From assembly GCA_018136815.1 (NCBI GenBank), contig CM030932.1, positions 1,075,350 through 1,139,349 of the forward strand: DNA of 64,000 nt. The letters are read 5' to 3'. The stretch is from Isochrysis galbana. Its lineage: Eukaryota; Haptophyta; Isochrysidales; Isochrysidaceae. This document shows, piece after piece, positions 1-11,439 of the stretch; position 1 is the first letter of the stretch; each line of letters begins with the position of its first letter. Position numbers and translations under genes: made by a program. The notes beneath the pieces were generated by a model that did no database searches, was not told the DNA's origin, and saw nothing but the letters and a program-made list of their open reading frames with translations.

Positions 1-1460
1 AGCACAACATGTGTGTCCGATCAATAATGCGCTGGCCGATGATGCCCCGTCTCCACTCTCCCTGTTGAATTCGAAGCGCACCAATGTCGTCATGCTGAAG
101 CTGCTTTCCATATCAAGAAATGCGATCATTGTTGTCTGTGGAGTTGCGGCGTTTCAGGATAAGGTCACTTTGATTCAGGTGAGCAATGCTTGACTGAGAT
201 CCTAGGGCGGCTCCCTTGCATCTCCCTTTTTTTCAAGTGCGGTTGCGGGTCCTTACATTGCACGAGCATAAGAGCCCATGCCCATACGGTCAAGCAAACG
301 AGCACTTCACGAGACGCGAGCTGCCCAACGCCATTCATAGGTCTTAGGATACGCTGGGACACTCTTCTTCTTCGCCGTGTACAGCTACTTGCAAATCAAG
401 AGCTAACATACATGTTACCACTAGAATGATCTCGCACAGGCATGCTTGTGCATGGAGGAGACGAGCCGCCGGGCATGGGAGCATGCATGGAGGCGGGACC
501 AAGGACAGGTATGGGGTTCCCCCCCTGGCGAGGCGGCAGGATTTCTTGCCTACCCACAGATGAAGTGGTACTAGCGGCTTAGCCGTTGCACGTAGAGACA
601 AGTCTTTCCATGTGACAAGCTCTATCGAGAAATCCCCTGCACTGGCGTTCGGGGTTCGTTCCCTTTTTCAAATGAAAAAGTAAAAGCATGCAACCTAGTT
701 AACTATGATTTCACCAAACTTGGCTCTTCTCTGTCCCACTCATGGCGTCGCACTATGCCCGTCCCGCTGTGCGAGCATGCGGCGGCCGCTCTCGCAAGCA
801 CATCCAGCAAAACCTGTTGTAACGATGACGGTCGACAAAAACTCTATCCGACGGCCGCTGTGCCTCACAGAAGTGGATCTGCATGGTGAAGCCACTGAGG
901 CTTTTAGCGTGCAGCCAAGGCCGCTGCCACTCGCTCGCGCGGGTGGCCGCGCACCGCTCGCCGCACAACTCTCCGGTGCGAGCGCGTCCTCCTCGCCATC
1001 CTCGGCAACACTCAGACCTTCTTGCTTGCGCTTCTTGCGCGCGCTCAGGCACGCGAGCGGAGGCTGTCAGCAGGCTGTGCACGCTAGGGCCAGGTAAATA
1101 CTTTTACAAATTTTTTTGCAAGTTTGGGTGGCTGGTCGAGCTCGTCGGAAATTTGGGCCCTTTCTACAAGTGGGCTGCAAGTTTGGGGGCGCGGCGCCCT
1201 CTCTCAAACAGTATAACCCCTTATCTAAGACTAAAACCCCAAAATCACCTCTCTACGCGGTATAATACCCGTATGGTCACGTTCCCAGGCAACTTTTTGA
1301 AAAAAAAATGACGGTCATACGTTTACATACATAAACAGGACGTTTTTATCACACAAACTGGGGTCGTCATGAGACCCGCGACAAAATAGCCCGCGGCGGA
1401 CGCGCCATGGCGGGCCGAGGTGAGCCATGCCCGCCGCCCCTTCTCCCTGCTGGCCTGCAA
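1..1460. other. No recognisable gene
   Basis: Short open frames occur on both strands (for example 705-1097 plus and 753-1082 minus) but overlap one another and show no domain, splice structure or targeting signal. The block gcaagtttggg recurs at about 1119 and 1178, which suggests decayed repeat DNA. An A-run sits near 1302-1309. Confidence 0.5.
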
Positions 1461-1461
1461 A

Positions 1462-1477
1462 CTAAGTTTATACTTAG
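1462..1477 (+). repeat. LINE 5'-terminal hairpin
   Basis: CTAAGT-TTAT-ACTTAG forms a perfect 6-bp stem with a 4-nt loop, 5 nt before the ATG of a MERA-type ORF1. Sequence upstream of the hairpin is unlike that upstream of the sister copy at 63180, so the element begins here. Confidence 0.65.
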
Positions 1478-1482
1478 ACGCG

Positions 1483-3279
1483 ATGGAGCGCGCCGCCGCG
1501 ACTCCCCTCTCCTTCGGGCCCCCCGCCGAGGGCGCCCCACCAGCGCCCAAGGAGCAGCCGCTGTCGAAGCGGCCGCGTCCGCCCACCGAGGCCGAGCAGG
1601 TGCGTGCGACTCCGGTCGCGCCACACGGCCCGTGGCCCCGGCCACACCACCCATGGCAGCCATGCTGGCCTCCCCCATGGGGGACAGCAGGCTGCTGGAA
1701 GCACCCCTTCGTGCCTAGAAGACTGATTAGCGAAGCCACCCACCTTCTGCAACTGACAAGGGCATACCTCGACGAAACAGGAGAGCCGGGTCTCCTCCTA
1801 GCACTCGACTGGGAAAAAGCTTTCGACAGAGTCAGCTGGGAGTTCTACCACCTGGCCCTCCGCCTCCTCAATTTCGGGCCCGACTTCCAGCACCTGGCAA
1901 AAGCACTTACAAGCGAGGCGGCAAGACCCGTCCGCACAATTAAAATCAACGGGGGCCGAAGCTACCCCTTCACGATAGGGAGTGGGATGCCCCAAGGATG
2001 CCCCCTCTCGCCGCTCACCTTCCTCCTTACGACGGAAGCTCTCACCCGCGCCATAAACAGCGACCCCGACATACAAGGGGTTAACCTCAACGGGTACGAA
2101 CTGAAGATTAGCCAGTTCGCCGACGACACGGCGCTCATCACGAGCGACTACACAAGCCTGAAGCGGGCCCTAATGTGGGTGCGGACGCACGAACGGGCCA
2201 CGGGGGGCAAAACAAACGAAGCCAAATTACAAGGAATCCGAATGGGCTCGCAAAGGCTACGCAAGCCGCCGTGGGACATGCGTAAATACAACTGGATAGA
2301 GAACGATCAATACCTCACCATACTAGGCGTCCCGCTAGGAGCCCCGGAAGCCCTCAAGCCCTTCTGGAAGAAACTCGCAGACAAAGTAGACAACAAAGCA
2401 GCCAGATTGGCGCCGATTACGCGACACATGACCATATTCGGTAGGACCAACATAGCGAACTTTATAATTTACGGCACACCACGCTACTGGATGCAAACGT
2501 TGGCAGCCCCTACTTGGTTCCATGGGAGAAGCCAAAAAGCGGCGGACAAAATTCTATGGGAGAGCCCTTACACAGGCAAAATCACGAAGTGGGTGAGGCA
2601 CCCACAATACCCCGTGCACGACGCGGAGTGCGCATCACGAACAATGGGGATCGGCCTCCTCCACTGGACAACGCACGTGAGAGCTCTACAAACAAAATGG
2701 ATACTAAACTACCTCAACGCAAGAAAAGCTATTTGGAAGCATGCGCTCGATGCGTGGTTCTGCCGGACTGGACTCGGCCGCGGGGCAGTCCTATCCTCGA
2801 TTCCTACGAAGACGCTCACCCGCAGTATCAGGGGAAACCCGGCACTGCCAGCATTCTGGAAGGACGCCTTGGTGTACTTCAGGGGCGGATGGGTCATCAA
2901 GTATGCTGATGGCCAAACCCTTGATGTGACTGAGGAAGAGGAGATTCGACGGGCAATTGATGCGACGGCTTTGCCTGAATGGTCGTCGCTCGTGGAGCAA
3001 GTGAAAGGAGCATTCAATTATCTTGAAAATCGTCTGACAGATGAGTGCGCCTCTCCGTATCATTGTAAGGAGCAGCATCGCCGAACCGGGCTCCTGCGAG
3101 CGTTTAATCCAGCCTTTGCCTATGGCAAGGTGGATGATCTTTGGGTCCATCAGCTCGCAGAGATTCCTTCCTTTCATCATTTGCCTTCTATCACGCAAGG
3201 GTTGCTGAATGAGCTTCCCGCATACTTGGCTGCATGTCGCGGAACCAAGATTGATCACTCCGAGGTGGGCTTGGAGTAG
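1483..3279 (+). CDS. Chimeric mobile-element ORF: LINE ORF1 N-terminus, LINE reverse transcriptase, hAT fragment
   Basis: One open frame of 598 codons joins three mobile-element pieces. Codons 1-75 (1483-1707) match the MERAAATPLSFGPP start of LINE ORF1 seen at 63201. From about 1711 the frame is a non-LTR reverse transcriptase: motif A LALDWEKAFDRV, motif B SGMPQGCPLSPL, and catalytic FADD near 2115, followed by thumb and linker sequence to about 2890. The endonuclease normally upstream of the RT is absent, so ORF1 and ORF2 were joined by a large internal deletion that kept frame. From about 2892 to 3270 the protein (VIKYADGQ..., AFNYLENRL, ELPAYLAA) is the same family as the hAT-type transposase remnant at 59484. 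The last codons run into an antisense gag-like element. The RT core looks undamaged, but the element cannot be autonomous. The annotated start is the ORF1 Met; the frame is open further upstream. Confidence 0.8.
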   Translation: MERAAATPLSFGPPAEGAPPAPKEQPLSKRPRPPTEAEQVRATPVAPHGPWPRPHHPWQPCWPPPWGTAGCWKHPFVPRRLISEATHLLQLTRAYLDETGEPGLLLALDWEKAFDRVSWEFYHLALRLLNFGPDFQHLAKALTSEAARPVRTIKINGGRSYPFTIGSGMPQGCPLSPLTFLLTTEALTRAINSDPDIQGVNLNGYELKISQFADDTALITSDYTSLKRALMWVRTHERATGGKTNEAKLQGIRMGSQRLRKPPWDMRKYNWIENDQYLTILGVPLGAPEALKPFWKKLADKVDNKAARLAPITRHMTIFGRTNIANFIIYGTPRYWMQTLAAPTWFHGRSQKAADKILWESPYTGKITKWVRHPQYPVHDAECASRTMGIGLLHWTTHVRALQTKWILNYLNARKAIWKHALDAWFCRTGLGRGAVLSSIPTKTLTRSIRGNPALPAFWKDALVYFRGGWVIKYADGQTLDVTEEEEIRRAIDATALPEWSSLVEQVKGAFNYLENRLTDECASPYHCKEQHRRTGLLRAFNPAFAYGKVDDLWVHQLAEIPSFHHLPSITQGLLNELPAYLAACRGTKIDHSEVGLE

Positions 3280-4050
3280 CTGAGTCAGGGCTTTGAACCC
3301 TGCTTCAACTTGATCCCGGAGAAGCCCCTCCCTCGCCTCTGCCGCGGCAAGGGATGAATGTAGGCGCTCCACAGCCCCTTTTAGGGTGTTGGTCTCCGCC
3401 TGAAGCCTTGCCATTTCCGCATCCTGACGCGCCGCGGCCGTCTCGATCGGGGTGATCTCTTGATCAAGGACCCCTTTTGATGACGGCGGGGCATAGTCCC
3501 GGTAAGCGGGGCTTCGGAAGCTGATCCCCTCCCCTTCACCGACCTCAGACTCATCATCTCGAAGGTGAGGAGGGGGGTCAAACTGAATCAGAGGGAGGGG
3601 ACCCTCCTCCACCTCATTGGCCAACTCAGCGACGCTGAAGTTGGCCTCATGCGGGAGAGGGTCATGCTCCACCATGGCCCGCTGTGATTGCACCCGGTGG
3701 GTGCCGAAGGAAGCGGACAAATCCTCGCCATCCGCCACGAGCTGATCGGAGCCAGTCGTGGAGATAGCAGCCGGGGTGATGGGTGCCATTGGTGTAGCCT
3801 CAGAAGCCGTGGGATCACTCGGACATCCCACGGGAGCAAAAGCTGCAGCGGGCAGAGAAGGTTCCCTGAGGGGTTCCTCCTCTGCGGCCGAGGACGCAAG
3901 CTTCGATTTCGTGCTTGTCGAGTCGAGCGGAGCCGGAGGGCTCTGAGCCACTCCGTCGCGAGCAGCACCGGCGGCTAGCGCGGCGCTTTGGCCCTCCTCC
4001 CCACCGGGAGTCGGATGAATGAAATTCTGGACTGGGTCGGGCAACCCCAT
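3262..4050 (-). CDS. Gag-like retroelement protein fragment with coiled coil
   Basis: The minus-strand frame is open from at least 4215; the first in-frame ATG is at 4050. The protein is Pro/Ser/Ala-rich, then forms a charged heptad region (around RQDAEMARLQAETNTLKG to EAGFKALTQLLQ) predicted to be a coiled coil. Its 3' end abuts the hAT fragment at about 3262; downstream of that the frame only reads through the antisense LINE ORF. A second copy at 16370-16665 has a shifted frame. The layout (disordered N-terminus, then coiled coil) resembles the gag-like protein at 40563-42189. No zinc knuckle, protease or polymerase is attached. The gag assignment is by layout and repetitiveness, not by a diagnostic motif. 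Confidence 0.45.
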
Positions 4051-5400
4051 TTGGGTGTCTGGACGGGGAACGAACGGCGAACGAAGGGCTGTGGGGCGGC
4101 GAGGCGCTCCTAGCGGCCCTAGTGTGATGGGTTGTAAGAGATTGTTAGACCTACAAAGAACTCTTCCCTCAGGGAGGGAGCCTAAGCTGCTTGAGTGCAG
4201 CGACGCAGCGAACAACGACGGACAACGAAGCTGAGAACAACAGGATACACCGACTCACGAACACACCGGAATCATTCACCTAAACCAAGCAAATTATCAA
4301 GTAACCGCGACCCCAAATCACCGATAACTCAAACACGTCGCGAGAGACGGAGAGAGAGAGCGAGAGAGAGAGAGACTCCACAGCGACGGCCGGAGCGTGT
4401 CTCCGTTGTAACTTCCCACGTAGCGGAGAGTCCGAAGGGGAGCGTCGTGTCGCGCGACCACGGCGATCACTTTGGATACAGATCGCAACGAGATATCTTC
4501 ACGACAGAGGAAATCTTGCCGTTGAGCGTGAACCTTCTAGACGCTTCTAACGAACAACCCTGAGTAGCAACCAAGGGGAAGAAACACCAAAGGGGCCAAG
4601 GCTTGCATGTAACTTGCATCAAGGGGAAAGATTCCCTCACCTAGGAAGCGAACCTACACCAATCTCCAAGGGGAGATGGCAAATTAAACCTCAAATCTCG
4701 AGCGGCTAGAGCAACCGACTCGCTCGCCAAAACCTTGACCGAGAAGAAAGAAGCAAGGACCTACAAGCCAAGGGTAGCGGACCTAGGGAATGTGAGAGGA
4801 AGTTTCCGAACGCCAACGCGAACGCCAAACGCGGGAAGGCAACGAAACCCTAACCAGGCCAAGCAGAACCTACGAAGAACAGGCCTGGACGACAACGAAA
4901 GTTAGCAAGCCCCAAGAAAGAACCGGAACTCAACAAGAAACAACAAGCCTTGCAAGAAGCTAAATAAGCATCCTGAAGGCACCCCGAGAGCCTGAGACAA
5001 GCGCGCAGCGAGTGACAGGCGACCTGGCTCCTTTGAGTCAAGATTACCCGAAAGGAGGAAACCTGGAATCTAGACCTGACAAACAGGCTAGAAGGAACGA
5101 AACGAGAACCCGAATTCTAGATCGCTAGGGACGAACCCTACCAACCTAGATGTACCTGAGCTTCACCGTGTGGCCGCACGGCGAAGGACCTGGAAACAAG
5201 AGCCTGGAAATCGCATCATCTAAGATGAATGCGACACTGACCCGAGAAAGAGAAATACACGCGCATGTTTACGATATGTTTACAAATCGGCACCCGAAGC
5301 GACAGGCGGGCACCGCGAAAGCGCGGCGCCAGACGAAAACGACTCAGGAGTCGGAGGCCACAAAACAACAAGACAAAATAAGGTAAGCGACGCAGCGACG
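4051..5400 (-). mobile_element. Retroelement leader/flank, repeated at 16370-17105
   Basis: About 3960-4670 is nearly the same as 16370-17105, including the gattgttagacctacaaag block, a short GA run and the ctcacctaggaagcgaacc block. This copy carries a longer purine-rich, stop-dense tail to about 5400 that looks like untranslated element sequence. No terminal repeats could be defined. Between 5400 and 5620 nothing is recognisable. Confidence 0.5.
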
Positions 5401-5621
5401 CACGTGTTTAAGTTTGTCTACGGAATAGCTAGCAGAGGTCTGCCCCAGCCCCAGCCCGCCCCCCACCCGCCTGGCCCGTCGTAGTGCACGCGGGCCCACC
5501 CCCCGTAGGGGTGTAGCGGGAGCGGGGGTGAGAGTGTGGGGTTAATTAAGGCGATGGCGAGTGCGATACCGGAGGGGTGTGAGTCAGTAGCAGCATATCG
5601 GGCACCTTCAAGAAAAAAAAT

Positions 5622-6372
5622 TTTAAGTGGGGGTCAATGGGGGCCCCGCGTCCCCCTCATTCCATCGCGGACACCCCCCGGGGTGGGCCCGTACAATCAA
5701 CCCCAGCCCCTGCCCTCTCGCAGGGGCTGGGCAATCATCACGCTAGCCTAGACCCCTAGTGGGCGCGGGCCGCAATTCGCACTCCCACGCCCGCACTGGG
5801 CCTGCCCTCGAGCTGACCCCCCCCCCCCATCCCTGGTCGCCACGCAGGCAGATGGCTCTGGGCGGCTCCCATGGCCAGCGAGGCAAGCGTGGGAGAGGCA
5901 GGGGGGTCCATGGGCTGAGCCCCAGCCTCCACTGCCTCCTGAGTTCCCCTGGCTGGCCCTCTGTCTGGGAGCCCCCAAAGCCCAAAGTGGCGCGCCGCAT
6001 GGCGACGCGCCGCAGGGACAGAGGTGGAGGAGAATGGAGAGAGGGAGAGCCCCCCTCGCAGACCCCTGGCTCCCATTCCAATCCCCCACAAGTTACAATG
6101 GATGGGTGAACCCCCAGTAAGGCGAACCGACCTACGTCGGCCGACTCACTAGGGAAAAGTACCGGAGGGGGGGGGGGGGAGGAACTCTCTAAACCAAGAA
6201 GAACGGCCCTTGCCTGCTCGCGCCGTGAGCGGTCCTCGAAAAATGAATGACTGCGACTCGAGTAGCCTGCGCCACTTGGGATTTTCGCTCCTCGCCCTCG
6301 AGCCACTCCCTTCTCGTCTCCCTCCTGTCGCCAGCCGCCCCTCACCCGTTTGCTAACGCAAACAGGGCCCGA
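5622..6372 (+). repeat. Dispersed G/C-rich repeat R2, copy 1
   Basis: It starts near taagtgggggtcaatggggg and contains gggcccgtacaatcaa and a cagcccctgccctc/gaggg-type hairpin. Further copies are at 7530-8085 (inverted), 31965-32200 and 34130-34245. The longer copies share a 3' segment with gcaaacagggccc (6355) or gcaaacggggccc (7537). Open frames here are long only because of base composition and are not called genes. Confidence 0.6.
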
Positions 6373-6374
6373 TA

Positions 6375-6392
6375 AAACTATTGTTATAGTTT
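6375..6392 (+). repeat. Terminal hairpin of ORF1-like element
   Basis: AAACTAT-TGTT-ATAGTTT forms a perfect 7-bp stem that ends 5 nt before ATGGAGCG. The same hairpin lies in inverted orientation at 43639-43656. Confidence 0.65.
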
Positions 6393-6397
6393 GACCT

Positions 6398-6991
6398 ATG
6401 GAGCGTGCCGCGACCGCTCCCGAGCCCCAGGCGACCCTCGCCACCGCGCCCCACCTGGGACGCCCCATGCCGCCCGAGGCGGCTCGTCAGAAAGCCCTCT
6501 CAAAGCCCATCCAGCCCATCCAAACCACACCCGCGCAAGCGCGCGGGGTGGCGAGCATTGGCACCGAACAGGTTGCCACCATACCTCTGCGTAGCATGCA
6601 GGGGGTCTTTGAGACCCCCTCCAACAGTGGGGAAATCTCCCACCCCAAGAGCACCTCATGTGGGAGGGCAGCTCAGCTGCCCTTCCCATGGTGGAAACCT
6701 CTACCATCAGTGCACCCATCATGGGAGGGCACTTCACAACCATCGATCTTCCATGGAGAGCACCCCATGCCTCTGTTTCCCAACATGTTGATGTTGACAC
6801 ACTTGTTTCCTTCACCCCACTCTTGTGGGCCACAAGTATCTACAGCTCAGTACCCTGCCTTGGGCCCTCCTTCAACACTAGACTCCCTCTCCCACTCCCC
6901 CTTCACACCACAACCAACCCAAACAGCACGAACCCCCTCACCCTCTGTTTCAAGCACCAAAAATTTCAACTCAAACTCAAGACCATGTTGA
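6398..6991 (+). CDS. ORF1-like protein of a non-autonomous LINE derivative
   Basis: The 197-codon frame begins MERAATAPEPQATLATAP, a variant of the MERA start shared by the LINE ORF1s. After a low-complexity Pro/Thr/Ser stretch it has no recognised domain. The repeat unit carrying it extends to about 7240 and contains an internal duplication of about 200 bp: the caccccactc-tgtgggccacaagta block occurs near 6812 and again near 7013. A second genomic copy lies on the minus strand at 42830-43633. It probably encodes nothing functional. Between about 7240 and 7530 nothing further is recognisable. Confidence 0.5.
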   Translation: MERAATAPEPQATLATAPHLGRPMPPEAARQKALSKPIQPIQTTPAQARGVASIGTEQVATIPLRSMQGVFETPSNSGEISHPKSTSCGRAAQLPFPWWKPLPSVHPSWEGTSQPSIFHGEHPMPLFPNMLMLTHLFPSPHSCGPQVSTAQYPALGPPSTLDSLSHSPFTPQPTQTARTPSPSVSSTKNFNSNSRPC

Positions 6992-7529
6992 TACACTTAC
7001 ACTTATCGTTTTCACCCCACTCATGTGGGCCACAAGTACCTACAACTCAGTGCCCTTTGGGCCCTCTTCCAATACCTGAATCCCACTCCCACTCCCTCTT
7101 CCAACTACCAACAACCCAAGAAGCACAACCCCCCTCGCCCTCTTTTTCAAGCACCAATAATTTCGACTCAAGACTCAAGACAAGAGGGAGGACACGTCTT
7201 GAGGCGGCGTCGCTGCCCATGCCTAGCGCAAGGGTATAGCGCCCCCACTCAGACATCTCCTTCCCCACAGCTCCTCTCTGAGGAGTTGCTCCTCTCCCTC
7301 CCATTAGGCCCCCTTGCCTGCGAGACCAGAACAGGATCCTGGCGTGGGGGGCTGTTTGAGTGTGGAGGGAGGGGTGCTACAGCTAGCGCAGGTAGAAAGC
7401 TAGTGAAGAGCTGGGTGGCATAAGGGGGAAGGGTGCTTGCGCTTGCCGCGGCAGGGAGTCCTGTCTTGAGTTAGCGCTAGTTCCGTTCCTTTGCCGCGCC
7501 GCGACCCATAAAATTTGTTAAAAATTTAA

Positions 7530-8085
7530 ATTTAACGCAAACGGGGCCCATTTCCAATTGCACTCAATCGGGGGGGTGCCAACCCCCCCCTCTCCCTCTC
7601 TCCACTCTGCACCCATCGTTGTCCCTGCGGCGCATCGCCATGCGGCGCGCCCTGGCTTGCTTCTGCTTTCACGAGTCCTTTGGGGGCTCCCAGAGGGCCC
7701 TGCTCTCACGGGTCCTTTGGGGGCTCCCTGAGGGCCAGCAAGGGCAGTTCAGGGGGCAGTGGAGGTTGGGGCTCAGCCCGTGGCGCCCCCTGCCTCTCCC
7801 ACGCTCGCCTCGCTGGCCATGTGAGCCGCTTGAAGTCCCCTGTATGCCTCGCGACCAGGGACAGGGGGGGGGGGTCAGCTCGAGGGCAGGCCTAGCGCGG
7901 GCGTGGGAATGCAGTTCGCGGCCCGCGCCCACGAAGGGTCTGGGCAGGAATGATGAGTGCCCTACCCCTGCCAGAGGGCAGGGGCTGGGGTTGATTGTAC
8001 GGGCCCACCCCGTGGGGTGTCCGCGATGGAGTGAGGGGGGCGCGAGGCCCCCATTGGCCCCCCACTTATAAAAGTAGGTTTTGTG
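7530..8085 (-). repeat. Dispersed repeat R2, inverted copy
   Basis: Reading the minus strand from 8085, ctacttttataagtggggg, the spaced gggcccgtacaatcaacccc block and the ctgggctgag segment follow the same order as copy 1. It ends at the gcaaacggggccc block near 7537. Confidence 0.6.
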
Positions 8086-8418
8086 AGAGTAGAGAGTATC
8101 TGATTTAAGATTTAACACTACCAGGAAGTTTTCCCCCTTTAGATGGGCAGGAATACAACAAATAGCAACAGACCTATACCCGCTACTATGAAAGCTAGAG
8201 ACGGTTGTGACTATCAAAATCTGCAATGTCTTCGTGCACCACGCATTCAATGTCCAACCAATGTTGCGACCGCCCTCCATCCACGGACCTCTCTGACGCA
8301 GTCTTACACCACAACACACGCTCCAAACTGCATCCCAATATATCTCATTAGGGGCAGAGGACATAGATGGACAGGCCCATGCATCCTGCGATGTTTTCCG
8401 CTAGCTTAAATCGCAGTG
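8086..8418. other. 3' flank of the DUF21/CBS gene
   Basis: No gene is recognised. The plus-strand frame 8143-8409 has no domain and is probably chance. Confidence 0.4.
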
Positions 8419-11400
8419 TCATTTCGTCGATGAAGACGCACTTGGCGATACTTCATGGGTTGACTCGTCATTCTGTTGGATGGCGCCGGTAAGCTGGAGA
8501 TCACTTTCTGCGCGCCCGTCCATCCGGTTGGCAAAAATTTGCAAAATGCGCCGTTCGTCGGCCTCAGCAATGAAGAATCGAAGCTGGTCTACGTACAACA
8601 CGTCGCCTGAACGTGGAATCTCACCTGCCTGCAAGGTGGGGTGAGGTCGAGAAGACTTGACACTCACAAGTGCATGCAACGACTGGGACAGAAGCAGAGG
8701 GAGCATTCACTATGCATGAAATGGCGATTGTGACTTCTCGAACATACCAGGTGGCACAAGAACCCTGAAAGAGTAGCGAACTCGGATAAAGTCTCCTCGC
8801 CAAGGCTCATATCGAGAACCTTGACAACTGCCTCAAGTTCTGCCAAGCCATCTATCTCGTAGGAGCCGTCCTCAAGCCTTTTCGAGGGAGGCGGAAGGGG
8901 TCAAGAGGTGGAGGGGTCGACGGTCGAAATCAAACATGTCGCGAGGTTTGTGCGGCTTGCCTTTTGATGGAACTGATCTCTTCAAGCACTTCCTCGTCGT
9001 CGTCTTCATCGTAGATCTTGCCCACGAGCGTTTCCAGAATATCCTCGAGTGTCACAATTCCTATGGGGAGGTGAAAGAGGCCGGCTGATGAGTGCCACGG
9101 GCGCCCCACTGCTGAGACATTTGGATTTTCGATCTAGACAACGAGCAGTGAATTTTGGTGGAGTTAGGTCGTGGGAGTGAGATTGGTCGTACACTGCACT
9201 ATGCGGCCTATGAAATGGTTGCTTGGGTGTGACCGGTGGCTACACGTTTTGTAGCCAGCAAACAGCGCTGGAGGACCAGTGAGAATCTCGGTGTGTAGGG
9301 TGGGCTGCTCACCGGAAGTTCCGCCGTACTCATCGACGACAACAACCATATGGAGGCGTCGTTGGCGCATCAGTTTCAACGCGTTCATGGCAGACATTGA
9401 TTCGGGGACGAAATCGATATCCTGCAAATGCCAAGAGCAGAACGATGTCTGATGGTTGAAAGAGCAGCAACTCGTGAATAAGGAGCACGCCGATGAATGG
9501 TGTGGCAGACGCAGTAAAACCGCCGCCAAACGGCCACAAAGCCCCATGAGTCGCCTAGTGGCTCAGATGCTGTGCACATTATGGGATGGAAATGCTGGAA
9601 GCCAAGGTGGTACCCTTGGCGCATTCTTCCCGGGGTGAGGACATGTACCGCGTTCATATCGCGGTCCAACCAACGTCCCGGATAATCCTGATGATTTGCC
9701 TTGCACAAACTCATCTTTCCGCCGCATCTTTAGCTACATCGCCGGCTGCCTTAGCCACAATCCTTTGTGGCACCCACCTCCATAATGGATGAGGCCGGTA
9801 TTGTTGCCAATGACTCGTTGGGCTTGTCGAGATACTCTATCAGCTCACGGGTCAGTGCCACCCCCGTAATGTGGTCGATGGTCTGAGATACAGCAGCATA
9901 TATGTAGGACAAACTCAAGGATAGATGCAGCAGGGCTAACTCGCTAATATAGGCAATAGAGTGGCGGAGCGCTACATAGGGCCCACCACTCGAAGGCGTG
10001 CTTTCCTGATTGTACACGGGCACCCGAGAGTACTTGTATGTCTTACAAATAGAAAGGAGCGACAGAAGTGATTCGCCCTGCTCAATACCCACCACCTGAG
10101 CGATCAGCCCGGTGTGGGTGGGATTGCAGCTCGGCCCGTATGAATGGGCTATGGTGAGGTGCTTGGGCATCTAAGAATCTCAAGCACGAGGATGGCATAA
10201 GCAACACAGGGGGGAAGCAAGTCTTTTTTCGTCTTGCTCTGACGAGTGCCCCCAATCAATTGTGATGAAGCGCTGCCGTGTTGGCGGGATGACTCGCGTA
10301 GGTCTTGCATCGCGCGCACCTCCACTCTTGGCTGCATAATCTGCTCCACGGTTGCTTGGTCAAGATCGAGCACACCCTCGATCATATCCTTTTCGTACAA
10401 TTCAACAGCACCGGACTGCTTTGCGTTCAGAAGCATCATTCGGAGTTCTGGCTCTGAAACCGCTTGACCCTCCTCGGAACCTACAAAGCAAGAACGACGT
10501 AGTCCAGGCATGGGAAATGTGGCGCTTTGGCTTGGCTCAGCATTGGTGAAGCAACATACCTTCCACTCCGAATGCCGCCAGCATCACCTGAGTGGCTCCC
10601 GACATAAGTCTGCCAATGGGATACAGAACCAGCGCGATGAGATGAATCATCGGCAGGGTCGCTCGTGCGACAGCCTCTGCATTCGCCACTGCGAGCGACT
10701 TAGGCACGATTTCGCCAAAGAACAGAGTCATAAAGGTAAGAGCAGCAGTGGCGAAGCCAACGCCGGCCTGGCCCCAAATTTGCACCGCCACATCAGTGGC
10801 AAGAGCGGTACCATAGATTGTGCAAATCGTCACACCAACCAGGACTGTCGTCAGTACCTTTGTAATGTCTGCCTGAAGTTTTGTGAACATCTGCGGTGAA
10901 GCTCGCCCGGAACGTTCAGCCTCGTCGAGCTCATCGGATGCAAGCTGCTTCACCTTCCACGGCCAAAGCGTTGTGATTGCCGTCTCTGCACCAGCAAATA
11001 CGGCGGCAAATGTGAAGAGTACACCCCAGAGCGCCGTGCGAGCGATGAGCTCTGTCTGGCCCATACGATCCTTCGCCAAGGATGCCGCAACATTGCCGCC
11101 CCCACTCGCCATTGCCAGGCCTTTCCGGAGGAAGAGGCTGAGAAGCCAGCACGCGATGGCGGTCGCGCCTGCGCTGACCATGTGTTGAAGCCTGGAGCGG
11201 AAGAGTCGTGGGGATGCACACCCATTGTCGCGCGGCGCGTGGTGCGGCGTCAAGCTGAGCATGCAGCCAGAGTGGCGCAGCGCTGAGTGGTCGGGCATCC
11301 GGAGGCGTGCTACTCCATCGGGCGCGAAGGGCAGGAGTCGAGTGGCTCCGATTGCGAGGCCGTGTGCACTCAGGCTCGACGCGAGCAGCAAGCCCAGCAT
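8419..11400 (-). CDS. DUF21/CBS-domain membrane protein (CNNM/HlyC/CorC family), plastid type
   Basis: Exons read on the minus strand: 11400-10561, 10480-10320, 10095-about 9976, 9882-9778, 9421-9313, 9060-8936, 8870-8748, 8628-8419. All introns are GT-AG and phases agree; only the exon 3 donor is uncertain, because the chosen in-phase GT leaves about ten extra residues after SRVPVYNQ. The ATG at 11400 opens a hydrophobic signal (MLGLLLASSLSAHGLAIG) and a basic/Ser-rich stretch, suggesting plastid targeting. Exon 1 holds the DUF21 transmembrane domain, with the family signature FFGEIVPKSLAVANAEAV. Exons 2-6 carry two CBS motifs: MQPRVEVVGIE...YSRVPVY, and VPESMSAMNALKLMRQRRLHMVVVVDEYGGTSGI joined to VTLEDILETLVG. 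Exons 7-8 hold a CorC-type C-terminal domain (IPRSGDVLYVDQLRFFIAEAD). Family members act in divalent cation or related transport, often regulated by nucleotide binding to the CBS pair; plant homologues are plastidic. The precise substrate is unknown. Confidence 0.88.
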
Positions 11401-11439
11401 CCGAGCGAGTGGCGCGACGGACGGCGACAAGCGGAGCCG

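Noticed and set aside
705-1097. Plus-strand frame of 130 codons with a basic N-terminus
   Set aside because: No domain, equal-sized antisense frame, no splice or promoter evidence.
5743-6468. Minus-strand frame of 241 codons
   Set aside because: It lies in the R2 repeat, is G/C-composition driven, overlaps equally long frames in other phases, and is not kept in the R2 copy at 7530-8085.
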